A stretch of DNA of 64,000 nucleotides from Trichomonas vaginalis G3 (GCF_026262505.1 NC_067206.1:23947896-24011895), one strand, 5' to 3'. Numbered from the stretch's first letter, positions 1 to 10,926 are shown. The notes: generated from the sequence alone by a model not told the origin. Program-made: numbers and translations.

Positions 1-1
1 A

Positions 2-88
2 CACACTTTCACAACAAATCCAACAGGCTCGGGTGCAGATTATATGCCACCATTTGTGACTGTATTTGCATGGTACCGCGTTCAATGA
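2..88 (+). CDS. C-terminal end of a tail-fibre-like protein (partial)
   Basis: The first 28 codons before a TGA at 86-88 read as the end of a protein whose 5' part lies outside the window. The last residues include NPTGSGADYMPPFVTVFAWY, which resembles the conserved tip of phage tail-collar and fibre proteins, where a Gly/Asn-rich loop is followed by a PP-hydrophobic strand and a short basic tail. From memory, tail-fibre-like proteins are annotated near trichomonad Mavericks, which fits the place just left of the integrase. The match is short, so this is a suggestion. Confidence 0.4.
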   Translation, partial: HTFTTNPTGSGADYMPPFVTVFAWYRVQ

Positions 89-128
89 ACGCGCTTGAGC
101 CTTGAATAAAATCTTTAACTTTACATAA

Positions 129-1213
129 ATGAGCTTGAAAGAAGTATTCGAACAACATCCATGGAGGTCATTTAAGAAGTTCAATGAAGCTGCAAAGAGT
201 TGGGGATTTACTAACAGAGCTGAAGTGCAAAGGTTCTTTGACAAAAATGTTGTACATCAAACAAAAATAAACCCTTACGACTACTTTTTACCAATTTACT
301 CCAACACTCCTGACACATACCAATTTGACACTCTCATTCAAAGCAGAAAAGGAGGACATAAACCATTCCTCATCTTCATTAATGTTAACACTCGCAAAGC
401 ATATGCATATCCAATGAAAAATAAAGGAACTCATGAAGTTTTAAGAGTTTTACAAAAGTTTGTAGCAGAACATAGCCCAAGTACTTTAACATCAGACCAA
501 GACAGTGCATACCTCAGCAATGAAATCACAGATTTCTCATTAAGCATAACATAACTCACTACACTACTGAAGACCATAACCATAACATACTCGGCATCAT
601 AAACCGCTTCATAAGAACGCTCAGAGATTTAAACCAAGAGCGAGACTTTACCGAAGAAACAATGAAACATTTTCTCGAAGTATATAATTCCTCAACACAT
701 TCTACAACAGGACATACACCAAATTCAATGACACAACAACAAGAAGAAAAGTATATACAAAAGAAACGAAGCCAAACACAAAATATCAGAAATTCAACAC
801 AATTTACTCTCATTCCTGGTACAAAAGTTCGTGTAGTTCTTGACGACAAACCGTTGACAAAGAAACGTTTAAGGTTAAGTAGAAACTATTATATCGTAGA
901 CTCTACGCAAGGTAATGGATATCTTATAAAAGCTGCTGACGACTCTATTGCGTTTTACCCTCGACATAAATTAGTTGAAAGTAGTAATGGCAAACTTGCT
1001 GAAACCATTGACGAAGCAAAGCGAGGAGTGGTTATTGAAATACTTGGCTACAACATAAACGATGACACTTATAAAGTAAGATATGAAGGAGGCATTGAAG
1101 ATGTTATACCATCTAAGAACTTGAGAGAATCTAAACCAACTCATCTGGGATCATTAGAGCGGGAGTACTGGAAAGACAAAAATAAGCCAGAAAGAATAAG
1201 AAAATTCTTCTAA
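129..1213 (+). pseudogene. Polinton integrase (retroviral-type rve fold with chromo-like tail), broken
   Basis: The 5' part has the strand pattern of a retroviral-type integrase core (TYQFDTLIQS, then FINVNTRKAYAYPM, then LTSDQDSAYLS). The 3' part has GTKVRVVLDD and a chromo-like segment VVIEILGYNINDD followed by KVRYEGG, as in Polinton c-integrases. The enzyme family cuts and joins element ends to host DNA. The gene is broken (about one break). It is the first full gene in this end of e1 and is followed at 1288 by a palindromic module that may mark its 3' end. Confidence 0.8.
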
Positions 1214-1287
1214 ACTTTTTCATTAGATGTAAATCAGACATGAATGAGAACAGTCATGTATTATTAATGTTTTCATAAATTTACACC

Positions 1288-1350
1288 AAAAATAATGTTT
1301 AGGGTAGATGGTTAGATCTAACCTCATTTCTACCCTCATTTCTACCCTCA
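1288..1350. repeat. Palindromic intergenic module, version 2
   Basis: A-rich lead, then arm AGGGTAGATGGTTA, centre GATC, then TAACC and two copies of TCTACCCT spaced by four bases. Lies just after the integrase gene. Same layout as the modules at 2801, 13266 and 62563 but with different arm sequence. Confidence 0.8.
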
Positions 1351-1462
1351 TGAATTTTCATGAATTTTATATATTAATGTTTTCGTTAAGCCACTTTGTG
1401 CCGTCAGTCAGTCAGTCAGTTTAGGAAAGACTTTAGAAAGTTGTTGGAAAATAAGTCCTGGG

Positions 1463-1693
1463 AAGAGTATTATAAGGCATTTTGTGAAGAATATAGCAAC
1501 AGTCTGAATTCAGACGGTTGCTTTTTATACAAAATTCATGCAGGAAATTCTTGAGTTTTGGTTGAAAGAATACGGTGGAGCCAAAAGTGGCTCGACCTCA
1601 AAACAAGCATTTTATGAGCTTACTAAGGGCGTTATAAATGAATTCAAAGGTATTTACATACATCCTGACCTCGTTCATTTTGTTGCTGAATTC
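1463..1693 (+). pseudogene. KilA-N domain gene fragment, Polinton
   Basis: The frame reads FWLKEYGGAKSGSTSKQA and later GIYIHPDLVHFVAEF, which matches the end of the KilA-N DNA-binding domain of large DNA viruses (tyrosine-hydrophobic-HP followed by a tryptophan/phenylalanine helix). A near copy lies at 60186-60524 in the second Polinton and is longer. This copy is a fragment. KilA-N proteins are thought to bind DNA; the role in Polintons is unknown. Confidence 0.6.
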
Positions 1694-1695
1694 AG

Positions 1696-1759
1696 CAAAA
1701 ATAATGTTTAGGGTAGATGGTTAGATCTAACCTCATTTCTACCCTCATTTCTACCCTCA
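1696..1759. repeat. Palindromic intergenic module, version 2 (second copy)
   Basis: Near-identical to the module at 1288-1350, again directly after a gene end (the KilA-N fragment) and before the next leader. Confidence 0.8.
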
Positions 1760-1764
1760 TGAAT

Positions 1765-1840
1765 TTTCATGAATTTCCTTAAGACAGAAAAAATAAAGTT
1801 AGTTTTATTTTTATTTATTTTTTTATTTTGTATAAAAGAT
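1765..1840 (+). promoter_or_regulatory. Shared T-rich leader/promoter candidate, copy 1
   Basis: Starts CATGAATTTCCTTAAGA and continues as a long T-rich tract. The same leader is found at 3071-3130 ahead of the KilA-N gene, although the two genes are unrelated, so it is more likely a promoter or 5' leader than coding DNA. Confidence 0.5.
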
Positions 1841-2730
1841 ATGATTTCAACAATCGGCACAACAACAATTCAAGCCACGAACGGCGGGACTCTGTCCACA
1901 ACTACAGCACCAAACTCGTTAGTCATGAATCCTACGTCAATGTTGGTAGAGATGAAAAGCTTTATTCCTTCTTCATATACTTTTGAAACAGAAATCCAGA
2001 AGATAAAGCAAGAACTTTTAACTAGTAATTTAGACTGTAGTGCGAAAGATGAAACAAATGAACAGTATCTTTATGAAATGGAGACCTCATCGACCATTTG
2101 CCTAAACTACCTGAAATTCAGCAGCAAAAACTAACTATTCCTGAATTCGACGAAATTGAAGTCAAAGCAACTGACTCAGTAGAAATTAAGAAATTCATAC
2201 GTAAAGTAAATTATGAATTCCTTGGTTTTCATTGCAACCATAAAGTTATGGACAAAGATTGCGACATGGTTTATAAAAATATTTCTGACCTTTACAAATC
2301 CGAAGAATTTAAGACATACGATAACTTTGTTTCATTAGTTGCAAAATGTGTATGGCAGATAAGAGATAAAGATAGAAGAGGTAAAGTATGGAATGAACAA
2401 ATAAGACCCGCTATGTTTGAGATGAAGAGAGCAATTGACGCTTTAGTTATTTTAGCTGGTAATGTTTCAATGTATAACGCAAAAACGATGCCGCAATGTT
2501 CAAAATGTAAAGCAGCAATAAGAAAATATAACTACTCAGTCAAAGAGATAGAAAGAATGCGAAACGACTATGCAGACTTAAAGAAAGAAGCAGAAAAGCC
2601 AGCAGAAGATAAAATGGATATGTTGACATTTCTTAATAAAAACTATCCAACAGCAGAAGATTTCCTTTTATCTGACGTCAAGAAGAAGTATAAAGAAACC
2701 TTCGGCATTGTTAAAACATTCGTGTACTAA
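1841..2730 (+). pseudogene. Polinton protein of unknown function, broken
   Basis: Not recognised. The start is taken at 1841 and not at an earlier in-frame ATG (1769), because the T-rich stretch 1769-1830 is nearly the same as the non-coding leader before the gene at 3149. The N-terminal part is rich in Thr, Ser and Asn; the rest is charged and helical, with a CxxC (MPQCSKCKAAI) that could be half of a metal site and a possible coiled coil after it (EIERMRNDYADLKKEAE). The gene is broken (about one break). Confidence 0.5.
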
Positions 2731-2800
2731 AAGAAGAAATAGAAGCTACGAAATTGTTTAGGATTTCAAATATACATCGTACAATTCATGTAAAACGCTT

Positions 2801-2877
2801 GTGAAAAAAAGAGGTGAAAAATGAGGTGAAAAAAGAGGTGAAATCTCACCTCTTCACCTAAACATTATTTTTATTGA
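2801..2877. repeat. Palindromic intergenic module, version 1 (reverse)
   Basis: Two upstream copies of a GAGGTGA-type arm, then GAGGTGAAATCTCACCTC and TTCACCT followed by AAACATTATTTTT. Lies between the gene ending at 2730 and the KilA-N leader. Confidence 0.8.
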
Positions 2878-2990
2878 ATTCAGCAACAAAATTCTGAGTA
2901 AAATAATTTTTAGGGCATGTGTCAAACCGTTGAGTTTTCACAAAATTTAAAAAATAACGTTTACCATGTGAAACGTTTATAAAATAACTG

Positions 2991-3050
2991 GGGTAGAAAT
3001 GAGGTGAAAAAAGAGGTGAAATCTCACCTCTTCACCTAAACATTATTTTT
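2991..3050. repeat. Palindromic intergenic module, version 1 (reverse, second copy)
   Basis: Same arms and same downstream AAACATTATTTTT tail as 2801-2877, about 190 bases later, just before the shared leader. Confidence 0.8.
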
Positions 3051-3070
3051 ATTGAATTCAGCACAAAAAT

Positions 3071-3148
3071 CATGAATTTCCTTAAGATAGAAAAAATAAA
3101 GTTAGTTTTATTTTTATTTATTTTTTTATCCGGAATATAAAGACAGAT
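3071..3148 (+). promoter_or_regulatory. Shared T-rich leader/promoter candidate, copy 2
   Basis: Begins CATGAATTTCCTTAAGA, as at 1765, then the same T-rich tract, then a gene-specific stretch before ATG at 3149. Confidence 0.5.
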
Positions 3149-3975
3149 ATGTCAACAACAGAGAACACAACAACAGTTATAGTCCATGAAGCTATAAATG
3201 AGGAATACGAGTGGGTTCAGTTTAACAAACAACTCCGTCTCATTCGTTCAGTCAAAGACGATATGTACCAAATGCAAAGTATTTTGAATGCTCTTCGTTC
3301 TACAAAGCAAGCATATCATTGGTTTGAAAACCAACAGACAAAAGAACTTTTAGAAGAATTTCCTCATATGATTGCTTCCCTCGGAAAACCAGGGGAAGAG
3401 ATTCCGTATGAAAATCGCAAGAATTTGGCTCCTGGTTTGAAAGGTTATTATGTTCATAGACTTTTAGTAAATGCTGTAGCAATGTGGGCTTGGCCCCGTT
3501 ATGCTTGTTATATTTTCATGATGTTAGATGAACTATATAAAGCAGAACGTGGAGAGATGGAAAAGAAACTTCATGCAAAAGATGAAGTCATTGAATCCAA
3601 AGACAAAAGCATACAGAAAAGAATACCGCGTTCAGTACCAAAAGGAAAGGAAAAGAGTTATAAGTATATGATATATACTGAAGAGATGGAAAATGAAGAA
3701 GATAAAGATATGGTTATGTTGCATTTAGTCAGAAGAAACAACAAGAGCTTTTATGACTTAGCTAAAAATATAAATCTGACAGAAACTGGTTCTATCGTGA
3801 AAACTTACCGATTTCAATGACACCGAATGAGCAAATAAAGGAAATTGTCAAAAATACTCTTCCTCAAACACACTATGACATCAAAGGTTGCACAATACTT
3901 ACATTCAAAGAAGACTTAACATTACTGAAGGAAAAAATAACAGAATATTTCGATAACTTCAAAGAGAAAGAATAA
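3149..3975 (+). pseudogene. KilA-N domain protein with virus-type C-terminal domain, probably broken
   Basis: Residues about 60-130 carry the KilA-N pattern: W.E...T.ELLEE, then LAPGLKGYYVHRLLVNAV and WAWPRYACYIFMMLDEL, matching the tyrosine-hydrophobic motif and following helix. A charged helix (about 135-155) leads to a C-terminal part (KYMIYTEEMENEE) like the domains that follow KilA-N in large DNA virus proteins. Such proteins bind DNA and may control element genes. It follows the shared leader at 3071. The 3' part of the locus appears disturbed, so I treat it as probably broken. A 90-base piece of a related copy is embedded in the repeats at 59892-59985. Confidence 0.7.
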
Positions 3976-4030
3976 AAAATCTAAGCTAATTTTTATTTTT
4001 TTTATAAAATTTTATCTCATATGAAAGAAC

Positions 4031-4246
4031 ATGAATTTAGAATATTCGGAACTCATGACAGAAGAAGAGAACGAACAGCATGTAAAAGATTATGCAAAAT
4101 TTCTGAAGACATACAAAGCATTTAAACAATATCTAAATGCTTCTAAAGATTATGCAAAATTTCTGAAGGTATATAAAGCTTATGAAAAAGCGTATGAAAA
4201 GTTTATACATTGGGGAATTGTTGTAAAATATCCATATGAAGACTAA
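4031..4246 (+). CDS. Small Polinton protein with internal duplication, unknown
   Basis: A 71-residue frame preceded by a T-rich leader (3985-4015) and ATG at 4031. It holds two copies of a DYAKFLK(T/V)YKA helix, so part of the gene arose by internal duplication. Highly charged and helical; no known domain recognised. Position between KilA-N and polymerase genes suggests a small element-specific protein. Confidence 0.45.
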   Translation: MNLEYSELMTEEENEQHVKDYAKFLKTYKAFKQYLNASKDYAKFLKVYKAYEKAYEKFIHWGIVVKYPYED

Positions 4247-4249
4247 CCA

Positions 4250-4738
4250 AAAATATATTTTTGCTCAAATAGCTTCAGGGTCTATTTCTTCAACCATTTC
4301 CCTTCCTTCATCAATGTCAATAGAAGCTTCTTCAACCTTTGGTAAGAATTTCTGTATAACATCTTTGTTCGTTATTGTCTTCAGAGATGAAGGATAATAT
4401 TTCACATTTGTTTCACCCTTCTTATATTCTTTCTATTCGGAAAGATTTAAAGCAATACTGAAGAAGTCAATATTAGAGTTCTTTATGACAGTATAATGAG
4501 TATCTTTGACATTCACGAAGAAACTCTTTTGTTTCAAAACTACTGCTAACTCTTGTGAAGTATAACGTTTGCGGTCAATGACGATAGCTAATGGTCTGAC
4601 ATACTGACCAAACTTAGATTCTTTCACAAACTTCTTGTTAAAGATAACATTAACATTTGAAGCATTATTGAACTCATTCTTGATGGCAGTAGCGAGAGCA
4701 TTGTATGAAAAGAACTTGCAATCTTGCATGTGTTTCAT
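4250..4738 (-). pseudogene. Polinton protein of unknown function, minus strand, broken
   Basis: Reads from ATG at 4738 as MKHMQDCKFFSYNALATAI and continues with alternating basic strands and helices; the 3' part has an acidic tail (DIDEGREMVEEIDPEAI). Not recognised. It faces the gene at 4830 head to head across about 90 bases of T-rich/A-rich DNA, so the two may share a two-way promoter region. Broken (about one break). Confidence 0.45.
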
Positions 4739-4829
4739 TAAAATAAAAATATTAAATTATTTTGAAAAATAACTTAAAAAAATCTAATCTAATTTTTTTC
4801 AAAAAATATTTTTTTATTTCCTACTAAAG

Positions 4830-5393
4830 ATGTATCGGAAGTTGTCTAAGTTAGAACACTCGGAAATAAAACAACTTCTTACAGAAGCTAATATAGATGT
4901 TGCAAAGCATTACGCAACAAACAAAAAAGCACTCGCTGATATCCTCAATGACTATAATGGTGCAATAAGTTATGATAGAATTCATGAGTTCATAAAGCCG
5001 CAACGCGGCGAGGACGAAGTCCATGCAAGAGCATTTCCTTTAAATGACGTTGCTATTGACTTATATCATAGACGTTCAGTACCTCATGAAGTAAGAAGAG
5101 AAATGTTTGACATAACAAATGCAAACGTTGGTGAAACAAGAAGAAGAGACGACACACTGAAACAACAGAGAAGAGAGATGTTTAAAAGTGCTATAGAACA
5201 AGTTCGCAAAGCTAACGATGTCCTTCGTTCCATTGACGACAAACCAAAAGAAGGTGAGAGATGGTTAAAGAAAGATGAAGAGAATAGGAAGAGGAATGTT
5301 AAGACAGGCAATAGACTCATTGACTTTAACATCGAAGCTTTAGATGAACCAAACAGAGACTACTTACACAAACATTTCGGTAAGGTTTCATGA
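4830..5393 (+). CDS. Polinton protein ahead of DNA polymerase, unknown
   Basis: A 187-residue open frame, basic and helical, with long charged stretches (ETRRRDDTLKQQRREM). It lies directly before the polymerase locus on the same strand; in other protein-primed systems the terminal protein is coded next to or fused with the polymerase, so this is a candidate for that role, by position only. Codons for about residues 57-64 come from a GC-rich double hairpin (4997-5022) that looks inserted in frame. Confidence 0.5.
   Translation: MYRKLSKLEHSEIKQLLTEANIDVAKHYATNKKALADILNDYNGAISYDRIHEFIKPQRGEDEVHARAFPLNDVAIDLYHRRSVPHEVRREMFDITNANVGETRRRDDTLKQQRREMFKSAIEQVRKANDVLRSIDDKPKEGERWLKKDEENRKRNVKTGNRLIDFNIEALDEPNRDYLHKHFGKVS
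4997..5022. repeat. GC-rich double hairpin, inside an open frame
   Basis: GCCGC-AAC-GCGGC followed by GAG overlap and GGAC-GAA-GTCC. Same two-hairpin plan at 8647 and 61622. It is far more GC-rich than its surroundings and adds a few codons to the gene at 4830 without closing the frame. Confidence 0.65.
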
Positions 5394-8300
5394 GACTCTT
5401 AGAGAAGATTAAAATAAACTCCCAACAAAGATGGATGGTATGTTATAAACTTGGTGGAAAGTATGAATGTTCTACGTTAAACCTCAATAATATTGGAACA
5501 TTACTACATCAGCTCTTGAGGGAGAACTTTATATCAGAGATAGAAGCAAAATGCTGCAGGTATTGTTGAAATGCACTATGACTTCTTCTTGACAAACATA
5601 AAGAATCTTACTGAAATAAAGATGTATGATTTAACAGAATATGAAGGCTTAACGATGTCAGATGTAAAAAGGCAAAACCAAAAGAGACCATATAGAGATG
5701 AAAGCACACTGACAAATGACCAGAAAGCCATTTTGGAAGCTCTTAAGCAAACAGGAAACCCAGCACTTATAGAAAGCTTTTGGAAAGATAATGGTGAAAA
5801 GAAGTTTTATAAGAAGAGAAGCGGTCAGTTCTGGAAGTATCTTTGCACATTACCTATAAATCTTGAACGCTACCAAATCTTCAATGAACTGAACAAAAGA
5901 ACTGCAGCACTTATGACAGAAGACAATTGTTTCGTTTATGCTTGCATTCAAGCTGGAGTAGATGAAGAAACTATTGACCACATGAGAGAAGTCATTCGTG
6001 TTAGAGACTTTCCTCAAAGTAAAGTACAAGAAATTTCTGACGCAACAGGTATAGCATTTAATGTTACCATTGGTTACTTCAATGACTCAAGACATAATGA
6101 AATAAAGAGATACATACCAAAAGAATGTAAAACTATTCGAACTATTGACTTACTTCTTGTTGAAGACCACTACATGCTAAATGAAAGATTACCAATGACA
6201 ACATATTTCATTCGCAACTATATAGAAATCTTGAAGGAGTGTGGTGGAATGAACATTGAGAAACAGATGAAGATTTATACAAAGAGAGAAGATAAATATG
6301 TAGTTCGTTATGATAGAAAACACCGTATGGGATGTTATGAAAACATTGTGGGAGTGCAAATATTTCGAACCTATTTCTTATGGAGAACTTTTCACATATA
6401 CGATGACTTATATAAACAGAACCTTGCACCATTTAAAGATTTGACATATGCTCCAAATATTGTGTACAACTGAAGAAGAAAGCCGAGTCAAAAGAAGTAA
6501 ATAAAAGCTAAATGTAAGTTCATTCCTGAGCACGTTTTCTTTGCTGACTTTGAGTGCAGTACTGATGGCTTTCATAAAGCTTTTAACATCTTTTATGACA
6601 GTGAAGATGGTTCAGTGAGTGAAAAGCATTTGGGGTCAGAACTGTGCAACAGAATTTTTGGAACGACTTCCTGACAAGAGTTTAATATATTTCCATAACC
6701 TCAGTTATGATATAAACTTCATCTTAAGACACATGACAGAAGTGAAAGGAACTCCCATCATTAAAGGTTCACGAACAATGCAAATAACTGGCTTATATAA
6801 AGGAAGGGCAATTATTATAAAAGACTCTTTATAGTGTTATAAATAAGAAGCTTAAACTATTTCCTGCTATGTTTAACTTACAAACAGGACCGAAAGAAGT
6901 ATTTCCATACAACTACTACAGCAGTGTTTTGTTAGCAAATGACAACAGAACTGGTGTCATTTCTGAAGCATGTAAGTTTATCCAGGATGCGGATACATTC
7001 ATGAAAAACATAGATTCCATCAAAGGTTGCAGAATAGATGAAACCACTTCGACTTAGAAAAATATAGCACATTTATTGCAAACAAGATGTAAGAATTTTA
7101 AGAGAAGGTTTTGTTAAGTTCCGCAATGACATATTGAAAGAATTTGATTTAAACGTTTATGACTACGTTAGTATTTGTTCTATTGCTAACAAATTGTTTG
7201 AGAACAGAGTGTACTTCCCGAATGGAAATTTATATGACCTCTCAAATAAACCAAGAGAGTTTATTTCACGCTGTATTCAAGGTGGAAGATGTATGCTGTC
7301 AGATAACATGAAACAAAAGAGCGAAAAGAAACTCATTGCTGATTTCGACGCTGTTTCATTATATCCATCAGCTATAGCAAGACTTTATACTTTAGAAGGT
7401 ATTCCAAAGGTTATGAAGAAAGAAATGTTAAGCACAGAGTATCTCATGAGACATTTATTCGATGACGACCAAAAGGAACCCATTGGTGAAAAGTTTATGT
7501 CTGGCTTCTTTGTTCTCATTAAGATAACAGAGATTGGAATACATAGACACTTTCCTTTAATAGTTTGTGACCCTGAACTAAATCCAGAACTTAACGTTCC
7601 CAGAAGTTCAAACACTTGCTGTTTAATGTATGTTGACCATATAACATTACAAGACCTCATAAAATATCAAGGTGTCAAATGTGAAGTGTTGCAAGGATAC
7701 TATTACGATGGAAACAGAGATATTAGAATAAGAGATGAAGTAAAGAAGTTGTTTGAGTTAAGGTTAAAGTATAAGAAAGAAGGAAATCCTTTGCAAGAAA
7801 ATATAAAGCTCATTCTGAACAGTATTTATGGCAAAACTATTCTATCTCCTATTGAGTCAAAAATAACCATAGTAAATGACAAAGATGCTATAAGATATGC
7901 CATCAGAAACTACAACCATATAGTGAAGTTCGAAGGTTTGGATGGTTCAGATAAAACTATTTTCAAGCTAACGAAAAGCATTTGCAGACACTTTAACTTC
8001 TGTCCACTTGGTGTTAACATTCTGTCTATGTCGAAGAGAATAATGTGTGAAGTATTCTGTACTGCAGAAGATATGGGACTTCAAATATTTTACCAGGACT
8101 GTGATAGCATGCATATTTTCAATGAAGACATACCAAAGCTTGCAGCAGAGTTTAAGAAGAGATACGGTCGCGAACTTATAGGAAAGAACCTTGGTCAATT
8201 TCATTCGACTTCGCAGAAATAAACAGAAAACAAAGTTTAGCATACAAGTCAATATTTTGTGGAAAGAAGACCTACATAGACTTACTCACTAACGATTTAA

Positions 8301-8599
8301 ATGAAGTTGCATTCCATGCACGTTGCAAAGGTGTCAAACAAGACGTCCTTGCTTTAACAGCTAATGAAATGTTTCCTGAAGCTATACAATGCTATTACAA
8401 TGAAGATAAGAACATTCACATACCTGTTGGAACATATGACAAAGACTCTGAGTTCAGTTTAATGAAACTTTACAAAGCACTTTATGACGGTCAAGAGATT
8501 GGATTTGACTTATGTAAGTCATGTCAATCTTGCTTTGAAGAGAAGTTTAACTTCTCAATAACGACTAAAACAAGCTTTATTCGTAAGTTGAAGTTCTGA
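5389..8599 (+). pseudogene. Protein-primed family B DNA polymerase (Polinton), broken
   Basis: Sequence shows the N-terminal Polinton-type extension, then exonuclease motifs FADFECS near 6541 and YFHNLSYDINFI near 6690, then polymerase motif A ADFDAVSLYPSAI near 7337, motif B LILNSIYGKTI near 7810, motif C FYQDCDSMHIF near 8088 and a thumb-like KTYID/KGV region near 8265. This is the order in protein-primed DNA polymerases of Polintons and adenoviruses, which copy the linear element from both ends. The locus is broken (about five breaks). Confidence 0.85.
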
Positions 8600-8646
8600 G
8601 GTCATTTATTTTTGTCAGCAATGAGGTCATTCGTGATAAAAATAAG

Positions 8647-8670
8647 CCGCTAGCGGTGAGGGCGAAGCCC
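8647..8670. repeat. GC-rich double hairpin between polymerase and HNH genes
   Basis: CCGC-TA-GCGG then GGGC-GAA-GCCC. The second stem differs from that at 5012 in both arms while the GAA loop is kept. Confidence 0.65.
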
Positions 8671-8800
8671 GTGAGGTCATATATTTTTGTCATTTATGTA
8701 TAACCATTGTCTCTCTTAAACTTTGCAATAGACAGCTTTGTTCTTCTTCCTTCTACATCTGTAATGTTTATATAATCTTTGTTATACTGTCTTAAGACAT

Positions 8801-9268
8801 TCATTCGTCTGTATTGAGTTCCCATGAAATAGTAAAAGGCATCTTCACTTGGACATAGTAGTAGTTCTCTAACGTGTGATATGAGTATTGTATAATTTCA
8901 ACAGCGTCTTCAGGAAGAGAGTCAACAATGTCAAACCAATAGCCATTTGAACCAGAAATATTTCTCATGTTTTCTCTTCTTGTCGTCCATCTTAAGTTCG
9001 AGATATGAAAGTCTCCTCTGTCTCTGTTTATATGGTCTACTTCACGAAGTCCTTCAGGGTTCGGAATGAAAGTTTCTGCAACTATTCTATGTTTCATCAG
9101 CTTGTGTTTGTTTAAATTTACACAAATATAACCATCTCCTTGGTCAAACTCACTAACAACTCTTTTATTGCTTATACGTCTAATTGGATAAGGGTACTCT
9201 GAAAAGATTTCATAGTCATTGTCATGTTCCAGTGTTTGCCAATGTCCTTCACCTTCCATGCCTTTCAC
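8801..9268 (-). CDS. HNH homing-type endonuclease
   Basis: A 155-residue frame. N-terminal part WQTLEHDNDYEIFSEYPYPI fits the NUMOD4 motif that precedes many HNH nucleases; the core is VAETFIPNPEGLREVDHINR followed by NLRWTTRRENMRN, with the His-Asn-Asn pattern of the HNH metal site. These nucleases cut DNA and spread themselves within viruses and mobile elements. A related, broken copy lies at 58730-59504 in the second Polinton. It converges with the polymerase gene, with the double hairpin at 8647 between the two. Confidence 0.8.
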   Translation of the reverse strand: MKGMEGEGHWQTLEHDNDYEIFSEYPYPIRRISNKRVVSEFDQGDGYICVNLNKHKLMKHRIVAETFIPNPEGLREVDHINRDRGDFHISNLRWTTRRENMRNISGSNGYWFDIVDSLPEDAVEIIQYSYHTLENYYYVQVKMPFTISWELNTDE

Positions 9269-9309
9269 TCAAATAAAATTTTCAGAAAAAAATAAAACTA
9301 GCGTAGATT

Positions 9310-10166
9310 TTACAATACTGCGATGGTAGAGTTTAAGAGTTGTGCTTCAATGTAGAGACAGTCCTTATGGTCTGGAGGTAAGAACACTGGGCAGTTATGG
9401 TCATGAGTGGAGAACATGTCTATCCAAAACTCACGATTGAAGCCAGTTAATTTATAGTATTTAGGATTTGGCAGTGGTGTAGTTCTTGTATGACCAATGA
9501 ACTCATTTTCAACTCCCTTACTTAAGTTTGAATATAATATAGCTTGCTTTCTATCCCAAATGCCAGGTGTTACAATCTTTGAAAATTCATTTTTCCTCGG
9601 AAGCATTGCATCATAATTGAAAACATTTTTGAAATCATCACTTGGTTCAGAGATTTGAAATCTTATACGTAATGGATTTTCTTTCTCTTTAGCGACTTCA
9701 TTGAATGGTGAGAATACAACAAACTGACAGTCATGAGTTCCATCTTCATTTTCATTAAATTCATAATGAAAGTCTATAAGTTGTGGCTGACTACCTTCTT
9801 CTTTCAGTTGTGCAAGAAACTCACATAAAGGCTGTAAAGTTTGTACTTCAATGTTAACTTTTTCTCGAACATCTCATTAAATGAAATCATACATTGTTGC
9901 AATGTTGTATCGTCTTTAAAGTATTTGTATATGTGAATGTTTTGGGCGCTTAAAGACTGTTCGTCATTTTCTATCTCGACTTGAAGTATAAAGTCAACCT
10001 TTCTGAAAGCACGTGTTATATACATATTTGTTATGCCAATGTATTTCTCTTCATTTATGTTCACAATCCAGTCTGTTGGAAACTTAAACGTTACTCTGTT
10101 CCCCTTTATTTTGACGTCAGGGTTTTCACTACTGAACGCAACAGATAAAGGTATTTGTCTATACAT
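9310..10166 (-). pseudogene. Candidate minor capsid (penton-like) protein of Polinton, broken
   Basis: Starts at 10166 with MYRQIPLSVAFSSENPD and continues with strand-rich sequence (VTFKFPTDWIVNINEEKYI). The 3' part has FWIDMFSTHDHNCPVFLPPD. No sure homology is visible; length, beta-rich character and position next to the major capsid candidate suggest a minor capsid or other virion-like part, which Polintons are known to code for. It is transcribed away from the capsid gene at 10927. Broken (one or two breaks). Confidence 0.4.
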
Positions 10167-10190
10167 TTAATTCGGATAAAAATAAACCAT

Positions 10191-10448
10191 TTACTCTTTC
10201 TTTGCTTTTGCTTCTTCTCTAGCTTTCTTCGCCAGTAGTCTTGGGTTCTTTTGTCTTCCAGCAGCTAATGCAGCAAGTTGTTTTTCACTAAGTTTTCTCT
10301 TTGGTCTCTTTGGCTTTTGTTCTTGTTTTTGTTCCTTCAGTTCGGATAAAATTTGCTCACGAATTTCTTTCTCCAATGCTTCAACATCTATGACCCTTGG
10401 GTCTTGTCCGTAGGGCTTGTCTGAGTCATTGACTGCAGATAAAAACAA
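10191..10448 (-). CDS. Short Lys-rich protein, unknown
   Basis: An 85-residue frame, acidic at first (DVEALEKEIREQILSELKEQ) then strongly basic (KPKRPKRKLSEKQLAALAAG, then a Lys/Ala tail). This resembles small DNA-condensing or scaffold-like proteins but could be a fragment of a larger gene. It sits between the capsid candidates. Function is inferred from composition only. Confidence 0.4.
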   Translation of the reverse strand: MFLSAVNDSDKPYGQDPRVIDVEALEKEIREQILSELKEQKQEQKPKRPKRKLSEKQLAALAAGRQKNPRLLAKKAREEAKAKKE

Positions 10449-10469
10449 AATTAAAACTTTAACCGATGT

Positions 10470-10900
10470 AAAATGAGCTTGTCAAAATCAGAGCGAGAGT
10501 CTATTATATTAAATAACGCAAGAGGAATACAACATCCTTTCTATTACGTAAGTCAGAGTAAGATGGTAAAATATACGTAAGAAAAAGAAAGGTTCCATTA
10601 GCGAATGCAGAAAGCGACAACATTAAGGTGTATGGCAAGGTGAAGTCACGAAGCCCATATAAAATTCTGTTCAAACTGAGCCACCAAAAGAACAAGAAAA
10701 GAAGCCAGATGTACTTTCAATAACGAACCAAGAGCGTATTGCAAAGTTCGTGAATTTCATTGAAAAACAAACCGAGTCAAAGAATCCTGACCCACCAGTG
10801 AAAGAAGTTGAGACAAAAGAGAATGTACAGTTCATTAAAAATGTCAAGAAACAACTTCCACCACGAATGCCAAGAAGAAGAGTGAGAATAATGAAGTAAA
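10470..10900 (+). pseudogene. Small basic Polinton protein, broken
   Basis: Begins MSLSKSERESIILNNARGIQ and ends with the basic stretch PPRMPRRRVRIMK. The basic tail recalls core DNA-binding proteins of adenovirus-like systems, but no homology is claimed. Directly ahead of the major capsid candidate on the same strand. Broken (about two breaks). Confidence 0.4.
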
Positions 10901-10926
10901 TAGATATTTTTATCTGAAGTAAATAC

